DNA of 64,000 nt from Brucella pseudintermedia (GCF_042697365.1 NZ_CP137605.1); one strand, 5' to 3'; positions 34,879-44,118 are shown, counted from the first letter of the stretch. Program-made: numbers and translations. Notes: generated by a model not told the origin, from the sequence alone.

Positions 34879-35748
34879 TTGAGACGTGAAGTGACGAAAC
34901 GCCGTGTCCATGTGGGTCTGGTCGGCGCAAATATCCAGCGTTCGCTCTCGCCGGCAATGCATATGCGGGAGGGCGCGGCGGCGGGTCTCGCCTATCGTTA
35001 CGATATCATCGATATTGCCGCCAATGGCCGTTCCGCACAGGATCTGCCCGCGCTTGTCGGCGAGGCGGAGGCTGCGGGCTTCGCCGGTCTCAACATCACC
35101 CATCCCTGCAAGCAGGCGGCGGTGGCGCTGGTCGATGAACTTTCGCCCCATGCCTCGGCCTTGCAATCGATCAACACCGTGGTGTTTTCCGATGGCAGGC
35201 GCATCGGCCACAACACTGACTGGTGGGGCTATGCGGAAGGGTTTCGCCGGGGCTTACCCGGTGCGTCGCTGGCGCGTGTGGTGCTGCTTGGTGCGGGCGG
35301 GGCCGGGGTCGCCGTTGCCTATGCGCTCGCCGAAATGGGTGCGCGGGAAGTGCACATCTTCGACCTCGACGCAGCGAAAGTCGATGCGGTCATCGGCAAG
35401 CTTGTCGCGGCGCAGCCGCAATGCAGTTTCATTGCGGGTTCCGATCTGGAGCGAACGCTGGCGGGTGCGTCCGGTCTGGTCCACGCGACGCCGACGGGCA
35501 TGGATGCGCATCCCGGCCTGCCGCTCGCGCCTCTGCTGGTGCAGCCTCACCTCTGGGTTTCGGATATCGTCTATTTTCCCTTGCAGACGCCGCTGGTCCG
35601 GCTTGCGAAGGAGCGCGGATGCCGCGTGCTCGATGGCGGCGGGATGGCGGTGTTTCAGGCGGTCGGCGCATTCGAGCTGTTCAGCGGCATCAAGGCCGAT
35701 CCAGACCGGATGCTTGCCCATTTCGCGCAGTTGCAAGCGCGGAACTAG
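34879..35748 (+). CDS. Shikimate/quinate dehydrogenase homologue (AroE-like)
   Basis: This 289-residue protein has the shikimate dehydrogenase architecture. The N-terminal substrate domain has the SLSPAMH serine pair (about 20-27) and the catalytic Lys in NITHPCKQ (about 70-77). The NADP/NAD-binding domain follows, with GAGGAGVAVAYAL near residue 135 and a late GGGMAVFQAVGAFELF segment. Being in a catabolic operon, it more probably oxidises shikimate or quinate to the 3-dehydro compound than makes shikimate. The TTG at 34879 with GGAG 8 nt upstream is the best start; a GTG at 34891 is an alternative. Confidence 0.88.
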   Translation: MRREVTKRRVHVGLVGANIQRSLSPAMHMREGAAAGLAYRYDIIDIAANGRSAQDLPALVGEAEAAGFAGLNITHPCKQAAVALVDELSPHASALQSINTVVFSDGRRIGHNTDWWGYAEGFRRGLPGASLARVVLLGAGGAGVAVAYALAEMGAREVHIFDLDAAKVDAVIGKLVAAQPQCSFIAGSDLERTLAGASGLVHATPTGMDAHPGLPLAPLLVQPHLWVSDIVYFPLQTPLVRLAKERGCRVLDGGGMAVFQAVGAFELFSGIKADPDRMLAHFAQLQARN

Positions 35749-35808
35749 AGCAATAAAGGCTCTTCAAAAATGGACGCAAGGATAAGTTTCCGGATTCTGC
35801 GCTAACGA

Positions 35809-35823
35809 CTCTGGTCTCCAGAG
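35809..35823. promoter_or_regulatory. Inverted repeat upstream of the polysaccharide cluster
   Basis: CTCTGG-TCT-CCAGAG is a perfect dyad in the 205-bp gap before the UDP-sugar decarboxylase gene. It could be an operator. No regulator gene is adjacent. Confidence 0.35.
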
Positions 35824-35953
35824 CCGCTATCTTCAATCATCTGGTAGAGCAAGCATAAATCACCGAACAGCACGTTTCTATTCAAGCGTGTTGATGAAGA
35901 TGCTTTGTGTTTTTGCGGGATCGCTTGTTGAAGAATTGGCGTTGGAGGTTCTC

Positions 35954-36964
35954 GTGAGTATAAATTTCAGATCATCGGGTATATCTGCTGCGCGCATGTC
36001 GTCACGGCGCATCCTTGTCGCGGGCGGCGCGGGATTTCTCGGCTCTCATCTTTGCGAGCGTCTTCTGAATGAAGGAAACTTCGTCATCTGCGTCGATAAT
36101 TTTTCGACGGGGCGGCTTGAGAACCTGCGCAATCTCCTGCGTTACGACACGTTCAGCTTCGTGCGCCACGATATCGTCAACCCGATCGACCTGCCGGTGG
36201 ACGAGATTTACAATCTGGCGTGCCCGGCTTCGCCGCCGCATTATCAGGCCGATCCGGTGCATACGATGAAGACGAGCGTCATCGGCTCGCTCAACCTGCT
36301 GGAACTCGCAGCCCATTATCAGGCGCGGATTTTCCAGGCATCGACTTCGGAAGTCTATGGCGACCCGCAAACCCATCCGCAGCCGGAAGCCTATTGGGGC
36401 AATGTCAACTCCTTCGGCCCCCGGTCCTGCTATGATGAAGGCAAGCGCTCGGCTGAAACGCTGTTCTACGATTTTCACAAGCAATATGGCGTCGATATCC
36501 GCATCGTGCGCATCTTCAACACCTATGGCCCGCGCATGCGGCCCGATGACGGGCGCGTCGTGTCGAACTTCATCGTTCAGGCGTTGAAGCGCGAAGACAT
36601 CACCATCTATGGCGACGGCTCGCAGACCCGTTCCTTCTGTTATGTCGACGATCTGATCGAAGGTTTCAGCCGTCTGATGAACAGCCAGATCCGCAAGCCC
36701 GTCAATCTCGGCAATCCGGGCGAGTTCACCGTGCGTGAACTGGCCGAGCAGATCATCGCGCTGACCGGTTCGTCATCGCGGATCGTCTATCGTCCGCTGC
36801 CGACTGACGATCCGCGCCAGCGCCGTCCCGACATCATGCTCGCCAAGCGCGAGCTTGGCTGGGAACCGCAGATAGCGCTTGTCGAAGGACTGAAGCAGAC
36901 GATCGCCTATTTCGAACGCCAGCTTGTCAGGCCAACGGGCGAGCTTTTCGAGGTGGCGAGATGA
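35954..36964 (+). CDS. UDP-glucuronate decarboxylase (UDP-xylose synthase) family
   Basis: The 336-residue extended SDR shows the NAD motif GGAGFLGSH near residue 20 and the catalytic Tyr-x-x-x-Lys as YDEGK (about 160). It also has NTYGPRMRPDDGRVVSNF and RSFCYVDDLIEGF, which are diagnostic of UXS-type enzymes converting UDP-glucuronate to UDP-xylose. A GTG start at 35954 with GGAGG 5 nt upstream is favoured; an internal ATG at 35996 (MSSRRILVAGG) is the alternative. Its stop overlaps the epimerase gene. UDP-glucuronate could come from the dehydrogenase encoded two genes later. Confidence 0.88.
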   Translation: MSINFRSSGISAARMSSRRILVAGGAGFLGSHLCERLLNEGNFVICVDNFSTGRLENLRNLLRYDTFSFVRHDIVNPIDLPVDEIYNLACPASPPHYQADPVHTMKTSVIGSLNLLELAAHYQARIFQASTSEVYGDPQTHPQPEAYWGNVNSFGPRSCYDEGKRSAETLFYDFHKQYGVDIRIVRIFNTYGPRMRPDDGRVVSNFIVQALKREDITIYGDGSQTRSFCYVDDLIEGFSRLMNSQIRKPVNLGNPGEFTVRELAEQIIALTGSSSRIVYRPLPTDDPRQRRPDIMLAKRELGWEPQIALVEGLKQTIAYFERQLVRPTGELFEVAR

Positions 36965-37947
36965 CACGGCCCAACATCCTCGTCACCGGCGGCGCGGGCT
37001 TCATTGGAAGCCATACGGCCAAGCTCCTGCATGGGAGCGGATTCTCGCCGGTCGTCTATGACAACCTGTCGACGGGCCACCGGTCTTCCGTGCGCTGGGG
37101 CGAGTTTGTCGAGGGGGACACGCTTTCTCAAGATCAGCTTGTCGCTGCGATCAGGAGCTTCGATCCGGCTGCGATCATTCACTTTGCCGCCTCGGCCTAT
37201 GTGGGGGAATCCGTCACGGACCCGGCGAAATATTATCGCAACAATGTCGGCGGCATCCAGTCCGTTCTGGAAGCAAGCCGCCTGACGGGCGGACGCCCCG
37301 TCATCTTTTCGTCGAGCTGCGCCACCTATGGCATTCCTGAGGTGCTGCCGATCCGTGAAGGGCAAACACAAAACCCGATCAATCCCTATGGCCGCACGAA
37401 GCTGATTGCCGAACATATGCTGGCCGACTATTCGGCAGCCTATGGCTTGCCCTATGCGGCGCTGCGCTATTTCAACGCCTGCGGCGCCGATCTGGATGGC
37501 GAACTGGGCGAAAAGCACGATCCCGAAACCCATCTGATACCGCGCGCCATGCTGGCTGCGGCGGGAAAGGCGGATTGCCTAGAAGTTTATGGCGATGATT
37601 ACGAGACGCCGGACGGCACCTGCATTCGCGACTATATTCACGTGGTCGATCTGGCGCGGGCCCATGTGCTTGCGGTCGAGCATCTTTTGAATGGCGGCGG
37701 CAATCTGGTTCTCAATCTGGGAACCGGGCGCGGAACATCCATCCGGGAAATCGTGGATGCGATAGACCGGCTAACCGGCCGCACAGTGCCCGTCGAAATG
37801 CGCCCCCGCCGGGCGGGCGACCCGCCGGTGCTTTATGCCGATCCGGCTGAAGCGGCTGCGAAGCTCGGCTTCCGCACGCTTCATTCCGATCTCGACACGA
37901 TCATCCGCACGGCAGCACCCTTCTTTGGTCTGGAGATGCGGTCATGA
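36961..37947 (+). CDS. galE: UDP-glucose 4-epimerase
   Basis: This 328-residue enzyme interconverts UDP-glucose and UDP-galactose (or the uronates). The NAD motif GGAGFIGSH is at about 9-17, the catalytic serine region is FSSSCATYG, and YxxxK is YGRTK near residue 143. The GalE-typical phrases YFNACGAD and CIRDYIHVVDLA are present. ATGA overlaps on both sides tie it to the cluster. Confidence 0.93.
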   Translation: MTRPNILVTGGAGFIGSHTAKLLHGSGFSPVVYDNLSTGHRSSVRWGEFVEGDTLSQDQLVAAIRSFDPAAIIHFAASAYVGESVTDPAKYYRNNVGGIQSVLEASRLTGGRPVIFSSSCATYGIPEVLPIREGQTQNPINPYGRTKLIAEHMLADYSAAYGLPYAALRYFNACGADLDGELGEKHDPETHLIPRAMLAAAGKADCLEVYGDDYETPDGTCIRDYIHVVDLARAHVLAVEHLLNGGGNLVLNLGTGRGTSIREIVDAIDRLTGRTVPVEMRPRRAGDPPVLYADPAEAAAKLGFRTLHSDLDTIIRTAAPFFGLEMRS

Positions 37948-39788
37948 CACGGCGCGATCTTCATCCTGCCTTTGATAGGGGTAAACCGGAACCTTTGCTG
38001 GCGCCGATCTTTACGGGCCGCAAGCGGTTGGAATATATGGCGGGCATTGTGCTCTGGGCGCTCGCCATTGCCTATTTCTGGCAATGGTGGTTCATCAGCG
38101 CAACGCACAATCACCTGCTCGGCTCCATTCTGGTGACGGCGCTTCTGGCCTGGATCACGATCCTGCCGCTTTACTTCATCACGGTTTTCTTCCACGCGGC
38201 ACGCCCGACCGGACCGCTTCGCATTCCTGCTGGAAGCCGCGTTGCCATGGTCGTCACCAAGGCCCCGTCGGAACCCTTCGCGGTGGTGGCAGAAACCTTG
38301 CGCGCCATGCTGGCGCAGGATGTGCCGCACGATACATGGCTTGCCGATGAGGACCCGTCGCCCTCGACGCTTGCCTGGTGCCGGGAGCATGGCGTTTTCG
38401 TTTCCACGCGCAAGGGCCGCGCCGATTATCACCGGCAGAGCTGGCCGCGCCGCACCCGCTGCAAGGAAGGCAATCTCGCCTTCTTCTACGACCATTATGG
38501 TTATGAACGCTATGATTTCGTATCGCAGCTCGATGCAGACCATGTGCCGGAACCGGGTTATCTCTTCAACATATTGCGGCCCTTCGCCGATCCGGCAGTC
38601 GGCTATGTTTCCGCGCCAAGTATCTGTGACCGCAACGCCCATGAAAGCTGGTCGGCGCGCGGACGCCTCTATGTGGAGGCGAGCATGCACGGCTCATTGC
38701 AGGCCGGTTATAATGGCGGCTTCGCCCCGGTCTGCATCGGTTCCCATTATGCGGTGCGCACGGCGGCGCTCAAGGAAATCGGCGGTCTTGGACCGGAACT
38801 GGCCGAAGATCATTCCACGACCCTGTTCATGAACGCGCATGGCTGGCGGGGCGTTCATGCGCTGGACGCCATCGCCCATGGCGACGGTCCGCGCACCTTC
38901 GCCGATCTTGTGACGCAAGAGTTCCAGTGGTCGCGCAGCCTTGTGATGATCCTGCTGCAATATACGCCAAAACTGATCGGGCGGCTGCCGCTGCGCCTCA
39001 AGATCCAGTTCCTGTTCTCGCAGCTCTGGTATCCGCTCTATGCCTTCTTTCTGGCGCTGACATTCGTGCTGCCGATAGCCATCCTGATCTATGGCGATAA
39101 TTTCGTCAGCGTCACCTATCCTGCCTTCCTGATGCACTTCATGCCGCAGTCGCTGGTGATTTTGGCGCTGGCATTCTGGTGGCGGTCGAGCAGGACGTTC
39201 CGCCCCGTCGACGGCAGGATTTTCAGCTGGGAGGCGATGCTGTTCCTGCTGGCGCGCTGGCCGTGGGTTCTGGCTGGCACCTTCGCGGCTTTCCGCGACT
39301 GGCTGACCGGTTCCTTTGTCGATTTTCGCGTCACGCCGAAGGGGTCATCGGAAGTCGATCCGGTGCCGCTGCGGGTGATCGCTCCCTATGCGCTGATCTC
39401 CGGCCTGTCCATCTTGCCGGTGCTCTTGGTCGACAATGCCGACCAGACGCGAGGCTTCTTCATCTTCGCCATCCTCAATGCGTGTTTCTACCTGTTCCTG
39501 ATGGCGATGATCGTCATCCAGCACACGCGGGAAAATCAGGTGCGGATGACGAGCCGCCTCTATCGACCGGCAATGGCATGCAGTTTTACGGCGCTGGTGG
39601 CGCTGACCGGTTTCACGACCGCCGAACGCGGACGCGACGGCATTGAGGCTCTGAGCTGGGGCACAAAAAGCTTCACGATCTTTGACGACCGCTTCTCGGT
39701 TGCAGGGGCTGGCAGAGGCGGGCGCGACGTTCACCGGACAGTCTTCAACCCACGCTGGCGCACCGGTGCGGCCAGCGCAATAAACTAG
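37944..39788 (+). CDS. Membrane glycosyltransferase, family 2 (cellulose-synthase-like)
   Basis: The 614-residue integral membrane glycosyltransferase has two N-terminal helices (about 32-75). A cytoplasmic GT2 domain (about 90-340) carries the DxD motif in SQLDADHVP, an LAEDHST general-base-like acidic motif and QEFQWSRS in place of QxxRW. At least five C-terminal helices follow. Processive synthases of exopolysaccharides have this arrangement, so it probably polymerises and exports a chain from the UDP-sugars made by its neighbours. The polymer identity is unknown. Confidence 0.88.
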   Translation: MTRRDLHPAFDRGKPEPLLAPIFTGRKRLEYMAGIVLWALAIAYFWQWWFISATHNHLLGSILVTALLAWITILPLYFITVFFHAARPTGPLRIPAGSRVAMVVTKAPSEPFAVVAETLRAMLAQDVPHDTWLADEDPSPSTLAWCREHGVFVSTRKGRADYHRQSWPRRTRCKEGNLAFFYDHYGYERYDFVSQLDADHVPEPGYLFNILRPFADPAVGYVSAPSICDRNAHESWSARGRLYVEASMHGSLQAGYNGGFAPVCIGSHYAVRTAALKEIGGLGPELAEDHSTTLFMNAHGWRGVHALDAIAHGDGPRTFADLVTQEFQWSRSLVMILLQYTPKLIGRLPLRLKIQFLFSQLWYPLYAFFLALTFVLPIAILIYGDNFVSVTYPAFLMHFMPQSLVILALAFWWRSSRTFRPVDGRIFSWEAMLFLLARWPWVLAGTFAAFRDWLTGSFVDFRVTPKGSSEVDPVPLRVIAPYALISGLSILPVLLVDNADQTRGFFIFAILNACFYLFLMAMIVIQHTRENQVRMTSRLYRPAMACSFTALVALTGFTTAERGRDGIEALSWGTKSFTIFDDRFSVAGAGRGGRDVHRTVFNPRWRTGAASAIN

Positions 39789-39808
39789 GCGAAAGAGGCG
39801 CGACGATT

Positions 39809-41245
39809 ATGAAGATCGCTGTCATCGGTACGGGATATGTCGGATTGGTCAGCGGCGCCTGTTTCGCGGCCTGGGGACACGAGGTCGTCTGCGTCGATAA
39901 GGACGAGCGCAAGATTGTCCGGCTGGAGCGCGGCATCGTGCCGATCTACGAGCAGGGGCTGGATGAACTGGTGGAACGCGGCTTCGCCTTTGGCCGTCTC
40001 CGGTTCACCACCAATCTGGCGGAAGCCGTCCGGGGCGCGGCGCTTGTCTTCATCGCCGTCGGAACGCCGGCGCGTGCGGGTCACGGCGATGCGGACCTGT
40101 CTTTCGTCTATATGGCCGCCCGTGAACTTGCGCCTTTGATCGACGACAACAGCGTCGTCGCGGTCAAGTCCACCGTTCCGGTCGGCACCGGCGATGTGGT
40201 GCAGAAGATCATCGGCTCGGTCAGGAGGCCGGGAACTTTTTCCGTCGCGTCCAATCCGGAATTTCTGCGCGAGGGTGTCGCGATCAGCGACTTTCTGGAG
40301 CCGGATCGCGTTGTCATCGGCGTCGAGGATGAGCGGGCGCGTTCCGTGCTCGTCGCCCTTTACGCGCCGCCGCTCGAACCCCGCCAGACGCCGATCCTGA
40401 TCACGCAGCGGCGGACGGCGGAACTCATCAAATATGCCGCCAATGCCTTTCTCGCCACCAAGATCACCTTCATCAACGAACTGGCGGATCTGTGCGAGGA
40501 AGTTGGCAGCGATGTCACCGAACTGGCGCTCGGCATGGGGCTGGACAAGCGTATCGGCACCAGTTTTCTCAATGCGGGACCGGGTTATGGCGGCTCCTGC
40601 TTCCCGAAGGATACGATTGCGCTGCTGCGCACCGCCCAGGACCACGGGGTGGCCCTGCGACTGGTCGAGGAGACCGTGACGGTCAATGAAGCGCGCAAGC
40701 GCCGCATGGCGCTGAAGGTGCTGGATGCGCTTGGCGGCAGCGTCGAAGGCCGGACGGTTGCCATCCTCGGCCTGACGTTCAAACCCGACACGGACGATAT
40801 GCGCGATGCGCCGTCCATTCCGCTTATCGAGACCTTGCAGCGCTTTGGCGCCAGCATTCGCGCCTACGATCCGGCGGGAATGGAGAATGCCCGCCGCCTG
40901 CTCGGCGAGGTCGAGTTCCATGACGATCCCTATGAATGCCTCAGCGCCGCTGACGCTGCCGTGGTCGTGACCGAATGGGACAGCATTCGCAAGCTCGATC
41001 TTGCCCGGGTGAAGCAGATCATGCGGAACGCCGTGATCGTCGACCTGCGCAATGTCTTTTCACCGGCGATTGCCGGGAGCCTGGGCTTCCGGATTTCGAC
41101 AATCGGCCATCCCGTTCAACAGCGGCAGGAAACAAGAGCAACAAACGTTCTGCCGCAGGCGCGCATCCGTCAATCGCAAGAACCTTTGGCGGGTGCGCGC
41201 AACCTTAAGGTGGTGGGAGGTTCAAATGAAACATTCGAAGCTTGA
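39809..41245 (+). CDS. ugd: UDP-glucose 6-dehydrogenase
   Basis: This 478-residue enzyme oxidises UDP-glucose to UDP-glucuronate with two NAD. The N-terminal Rossmann motif is GTGYVGLVSG (about 7-16). The catalytic Cys lies in GYGGSCFPKD near residue 265, and the C-terminal domain carries TFKPDTDDMRDAPS. A tail of roughly 45 residues beyond the usual end is low in recognisable homology. The next gene starts inside the last 20 bases of this one. Confidence 0.94.
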   Translation: MKIAVIGTGYVGLVSGACFAAWGHEVVCVDKDERKIVRLERGIVPIYEQGLDELVERGFAFGRLRFTTNLAEAVRGAALVFIAVGTPARAGHGDADLSFVYMAARELAPLIDDNSVVAVKSTVPVGTGDVVQKIIGSVRRPGTFSVASNPEFLREGVAISDFLEPDRVVIGVEDERARSVLVALYAPPLEPRQTPILITQRRTAELIKYAANAFLATKITFINELADLCEEVGSDVTELALGMGLDKRIGTSFLNAGPGYGGSCFPKDTIALLRTAQDHGVALRLVEETVTVNEARKRRMALKVLDALGGSVEGRTVAILGLTFKPDTDDMRDAPSIPLIETLQRFGASIRAYDPAGMENARRLLGEVEFHDDPYECLSAADAAVVVTEWDSIRKLDLARVKQIMRNAVIVDLRNVFSPAIAGSLGFRISTIGHPVQQRQETRATNVLPQARIRQSQEPLAGARNLKVVGGSNETFEA

Positions 41246-41795
41246 GGCGATGTTTGAGCGCCGGCGGACCCCATTATTGCTGAGCAGGCGTGTTCTGCCA
41301 TTGCTCGCGGTGCTTGCTGGGCTGAGTGCGCCAGCCGGTGCAGCGCCATCCGCAAGGGATGGCCTGCCTGACGGTGCCCGCCCGATGACGCCCGCCGAGC
41401 TTTACATGCTCTATCATGACAAGAGCTGGCAGTGGGCGGATGGCGCTGGCCGGATGGAAAGCCGGAACCGCCGGTTCACCGCTCGCGTCGACGGCGAGAA
41501 GGGCAAGGCATGGGCCGAAGGACGCTGGCGGATCACATGGTCGGGCCAGATGTGCTTCGATGCGAAGTGGCATCTGGCTCAGGGCATTTTCCCGAACAAG
41601 ACCTGTTTCTCGCACCGTATTGCGGATGGGACCATCTATCAGAAACGAGAGCCGAACGGCGTCTGGTATGTCTTCCGCCATGCGGGCGGAAACAAGGACG
41701 ACGAGGCGCGCAAGCTCATCTCTATCGAAACGATAACACCGGCCACGGAAGCGCTCAATCTGGCGCTGCCGGCCGCGCAATCGCCAACGCAATAA
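41226..41795 (+). CDS. Secreted DUF995 protein (first copy)
   Basis: The 189-residue exported protein begins with a basic stretch and a signal helix (VLPLLAVLAGLSAPAGA, about 23-39). The DUF995 domain follows, with MTPAELYMLYHDKSWQWADGAG, the cysteine pair in MCFDAKWH/TCFSHRI and TIYQKREPNGVWYVFR. The function of DUF995 is unknown. A second copy lies two genes downstream with the same motif order. Both flank a glycoside hydrolase, implying a shared role in handling the polysaccharide outside the cytoplasm. Confidence 0.82.
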   Translation: MKHSKLEAMFERRRTPLLLSRRVLPLLAVLAGLSAPAGAAPSARDGLPDGARPMTPAELYMLYHDKSWQWADGAGRMESRNRRFTARVDGEKGKAWAEGRWRITWSGQMCFDAKWHLAQGIFPNKTCFSHRIADGTIYQKREPNGVWYVFRHAGGNKDDEARKLISIETITPATEALNLALPAAQSPTQ

Positions 41796-41806
41796 AGGAG
41801 GCGGCG

Positions 41807-42751
41807 ATGAAAACCTCATATAAAATAGCAACAGCCATTCTTGGCGCCGTGCTGCTTTCAACAGCCGTCTATGCCGCCAGCGGGGTTTCGGGCGCCAATG
41901 TCGATACCCGCAACATGTTCCACGACAAGCGCCCGGTCATCACTCCGCAATCCATCACCTTTGGAGCCTATGATCCGCACGGGGATTTCACCAACGATCC
42001 CAATTCCCGCATCGAGCATTTGTTCCTGCCGTGGGAAGATGTGGACCTGACCAGCCTTTCAGCGGCGGATGCCTATGCGCAGGAACGGGGCCGCGAACTG
42101 CTGATCACCGTGGAACCATGGTCATGGGCGCGCGACTGGCGCGTTGCGCCGGACGACCTCCTGAGCGGCATCGTGCGTGGCCGTTACGATTCCAACATGG
42201 CTGCCGTCTGCTCGGCTGCGTCGAAGCTGAAAAGCCCGGTCACGATCCGCTGGGCGCAGGAAATGGACGACAAGACAGGCCAGTTCACCTGGTCCTATTG
42301 GTCGGCGGAGGGCTATATCCGCGCTTACCAGCACGTGGTCAGCGTCTGCCGCAAATCCCTGCCGCACGCCAAATATATGTGGTCGCCAAAGGGAGAAGAG
42401 GGGCTGCAAGCCTATTATCCGGGCGATGGCTATGTCGACGTGATCGGCCTGTCGGTGTTCGGCTACGAGCCCTACGACATGCTGGAACTGGGACGCGCAT
42501 CCACTTTCGTCGAACGCGCCAAACCGGGCTATGACCGGGTGGTCGGGTTCGGGAAGCCGATTGTCATCGCGGAACTCGGCTATGAGGGAAGCGACGCCTA
42601 TGTCCGCGCCTGGGCGCAGGAAACCAACAAGCCGCAAGCCGAATTTCCAGCACTGACCGCAACTGTCTACTTCAATGACCGCGAAGTCTATCCGTGGCCG
42701 CGTGGTGTCGGGCGGCCCGACTGGCGGGTTGCAAACCATCCGCTCGATTGA
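41807..42751 (+). CDS. Secreted GH26-like glycoside hydrolase
   Basis: This 314-residue exported protein has a signal peptide (about 1-23) and a TIM-barrel hydrolase domain resembling family 26 beta-mannanase/endoglucanases. The likely acid/base is Glu152 in IRWAQEMDD and the nucleophile Glu256 in VIAELGYEGSD, placed as in clan GH-A enzymes. AAAGGAGG precedes the ATG. Hydrolases in synthase clusters often trim or release the chain. The specificity cannot be read from sequence. Confidence 0.8.
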   Translation: MKTSYKIATAILGAVLLSTAVYAASGVSGANVDTRNMFHDKRPVITPQSITFGAYDPHGDFTNDPNSRIEHLFLPWEDVDLTSLSAADAYAQERGRELLITVEPWSWARDWRVAPDDLLSGIVRGRYDSNMAAVCSAASKLKSPVTIRWAQEMDDKTGQFTWSYWSAEGYIRAYQHVVSVCRKSLPHAKYMWSPKGEEGLQAYYPGDGYVDVIGLSVFGYEPYDMLELGRASTFVERAKPGYDRVVGFGKPIVIAELGYEGSDAYVRAWAQETNKPQAEFPALTATVYFNDREVYPWPRGVGRPDWRVANHPLD

Positions 42752-42801
42752 TCCGCAAGGCGGATCAGTTTGCGCTCCAACATCTGAACAGGATTACGAC
42801 A

Positions 42802-43320
42802 ATGTTTTCGATCCGTTTGAGAACCGTCAGTGCGGCGCTGGCCGTGCTTCTTCTGGCAGGTGCTGCCGATGCCGCGCCGAAGCAGAAAGCCGACGATCCG
42901 GTCGCCGCCAAGGCTGCTGCGGCGGCGCCGCTATCAGCCAGGGCAGTTGAGGCGCTTTATTCCGGCAGGACATGGAAATGGAAGGATGGCGGCGGCTATT
43001 TCTCTGCCGACAGACATCGTTTCATCGCCTGGTCGCAGAAGGGCAGGGCGTGGTCTTACGGGCAGGGGCGCTGGTACGCTACTGACAGCGGCAAGCTTTG
43101 CCTGCAAGCCTATTGGGTCAACAAGATGGGCGGCGGCGGCGACACGACCTGCTTCCTCCATCGCGAGAAAGAAGGCGTCATCTACCAGAAGCGCTCGCTG
43201 GGCGGCACGTGGTACGTCTTCCGCAACAATCCGCCGCGCCCCTCCGACGAGGCCGCCAAGCTTCTGCGTGGCGACCGCGTAAGCAAGGGACTGGCGCGCA
43301 TGAAAGCCGAAGCGAGCTGA
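42802..43320 (+). CDS. Secreted DUF995 protein (second copy)
   Basis: The 172-residue exported protein has a signal peptide (VSAALAVLLLAGAADA). Its DUF995 domain is paralogous to the one at 41226: LYSGRTWKWKDGGGYF, LCLQAYWV, TCFLHR and VIYQKRSLGGTWYVFR align in order. It ends the polysaccharide cluster. A palindromic repeat element follows at 43401. Confidence 0.82.
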   Translation: MFSIRLRTVSAALAVLLLAGAADAAPKQKADDPVAAKAAAAAPLSARAVEALYSGRTWKWKDGGGYFSADRHRFIAWSQKGRAWSYGQGRWYATDSGKLCLQAYWVNKMGGGGDTTCFLHREKEGVIYQKRSLGGTWYVFRNNPPRPSDEAAKLLRGDRVSKGLARMKAEAS

Positions 43321-43400
43321 TCGCGAGGCGAACATGCCGGCTCGCCGATCAGTATGGCGTTTCGGCGAGCCGGTGTGACTGCCGCGTTTCGCGTTTCACC

Positions 43401-43505
43401 CTAGAGCGCGTTTCGATCTGATTGGATCAGATCGGCGCTCTAAAGCTTTCTATTTTGAGCATAATCTTATCGATCCTCGTTTCACTCCGGTCGGATATGC
43501 TCTAG
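43401..43505. repeat. Dispersed palindromic repeat element
   Basis: The element is bounded by CTAGAGC (43401-43407) and GCTCTAG (43499-43505). Its left half is a near-complete hairpin (AGAGCGC/GCGCTCT outside CGATCTGAT/ATCAGATCG). The right half is a degraded copy of the 'gagcatgatc' repeat type also seen at 12868. It supplies the TAG stop codon of the minus-strand gene that follows. Confidence 0.75.
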
Positions 43506-43807
43506 TTGCGGTTGAAGCAGCGGGATTTCTGCCCAAAGCCGCTCGGCGTGCACACAAGGGACGTGCCGTTCGCATATTGCGAAGCGGAAACCTTCATGAC
43601 CTTTGCCGATCCCGGCTTGTTGTAGCGAACCTCGCCGTTTGTCTCGACCTTGGCGCGATAAACGGAAATCGTTTCGCTTTGTTGTCTGCGGGCATCCTTG
43701 GCTTCGGCGCCTGCCGTCTGGCATAAGGAAGCGGAAAGTCCAACCACGATAGCGGCAGCCCATTTCAAGCTTTCGCGGCGCACAGTAAATGCAAATACAT
43801 TGTTCAT
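43502..43807 (-). CDS. Small secreted hypothetical protein
   Basis: The 101-residue product has a signal peptide (WAAAIVVGLSASLCQTAGAEA, about 16-36). A short basic domain follows, with two cysteines (SLVCTPSGFG, SRCFNRN) that may form a disulfide. I do not recognise a family. CGGAGG precedes the ATG. Its stop codon lies within the terminal palindrome of the repeat element, so the C-terminus may have been set by insertion of the repeat. Confidence 0.65.
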   Translation of the reverse strand: MNNVFAFTVRRESLKWAAAIVVGLSASLCQTAGAEAKDARRQQSETISVYRAKVETNGEVRYNKPGSAKVMKVSASQYANGTSLVCTPSGFGQKSRCFNRN

Positions 43808-44118
43808 GCGATTGCCTCCGGTTGTTATTACCGTGCTTTCTATCGGATGCGTTTTAATATTCTGGCCGGATTTTCCTGAAAATTTTCATCAAATGGGATG
43901 CAATGATCTTCTTCGCGGACCAGTTCCGGCCGGTCCGGACGAGCCGGAAAAGCAGGGTCTTCGCCGTGCATGAGGATACCGGCTGCCGCTCACAACGGAT
44001 AGCTGACAGATAATGTTCCGGCTTATTTTGATTTTATACGTGCAAATGCTAATATCACGACAAGGACTTGGGAGGCAGTCTGCGTTCCCCGGCCCCCGGT
44101 TTGGTTTTGGGAGTTGCC
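43808..44118. other. 311-bp divergent gap without a gene
   Basis: This gap separates the small secreted protein gene (minus) from the AraC regulator (plus). It is AT-richer than its flanks around 43830-43890 and 44020-44060, where promoters for both genes would lie. I see no clear dyad or RNA gene. Confidence 0.4.
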
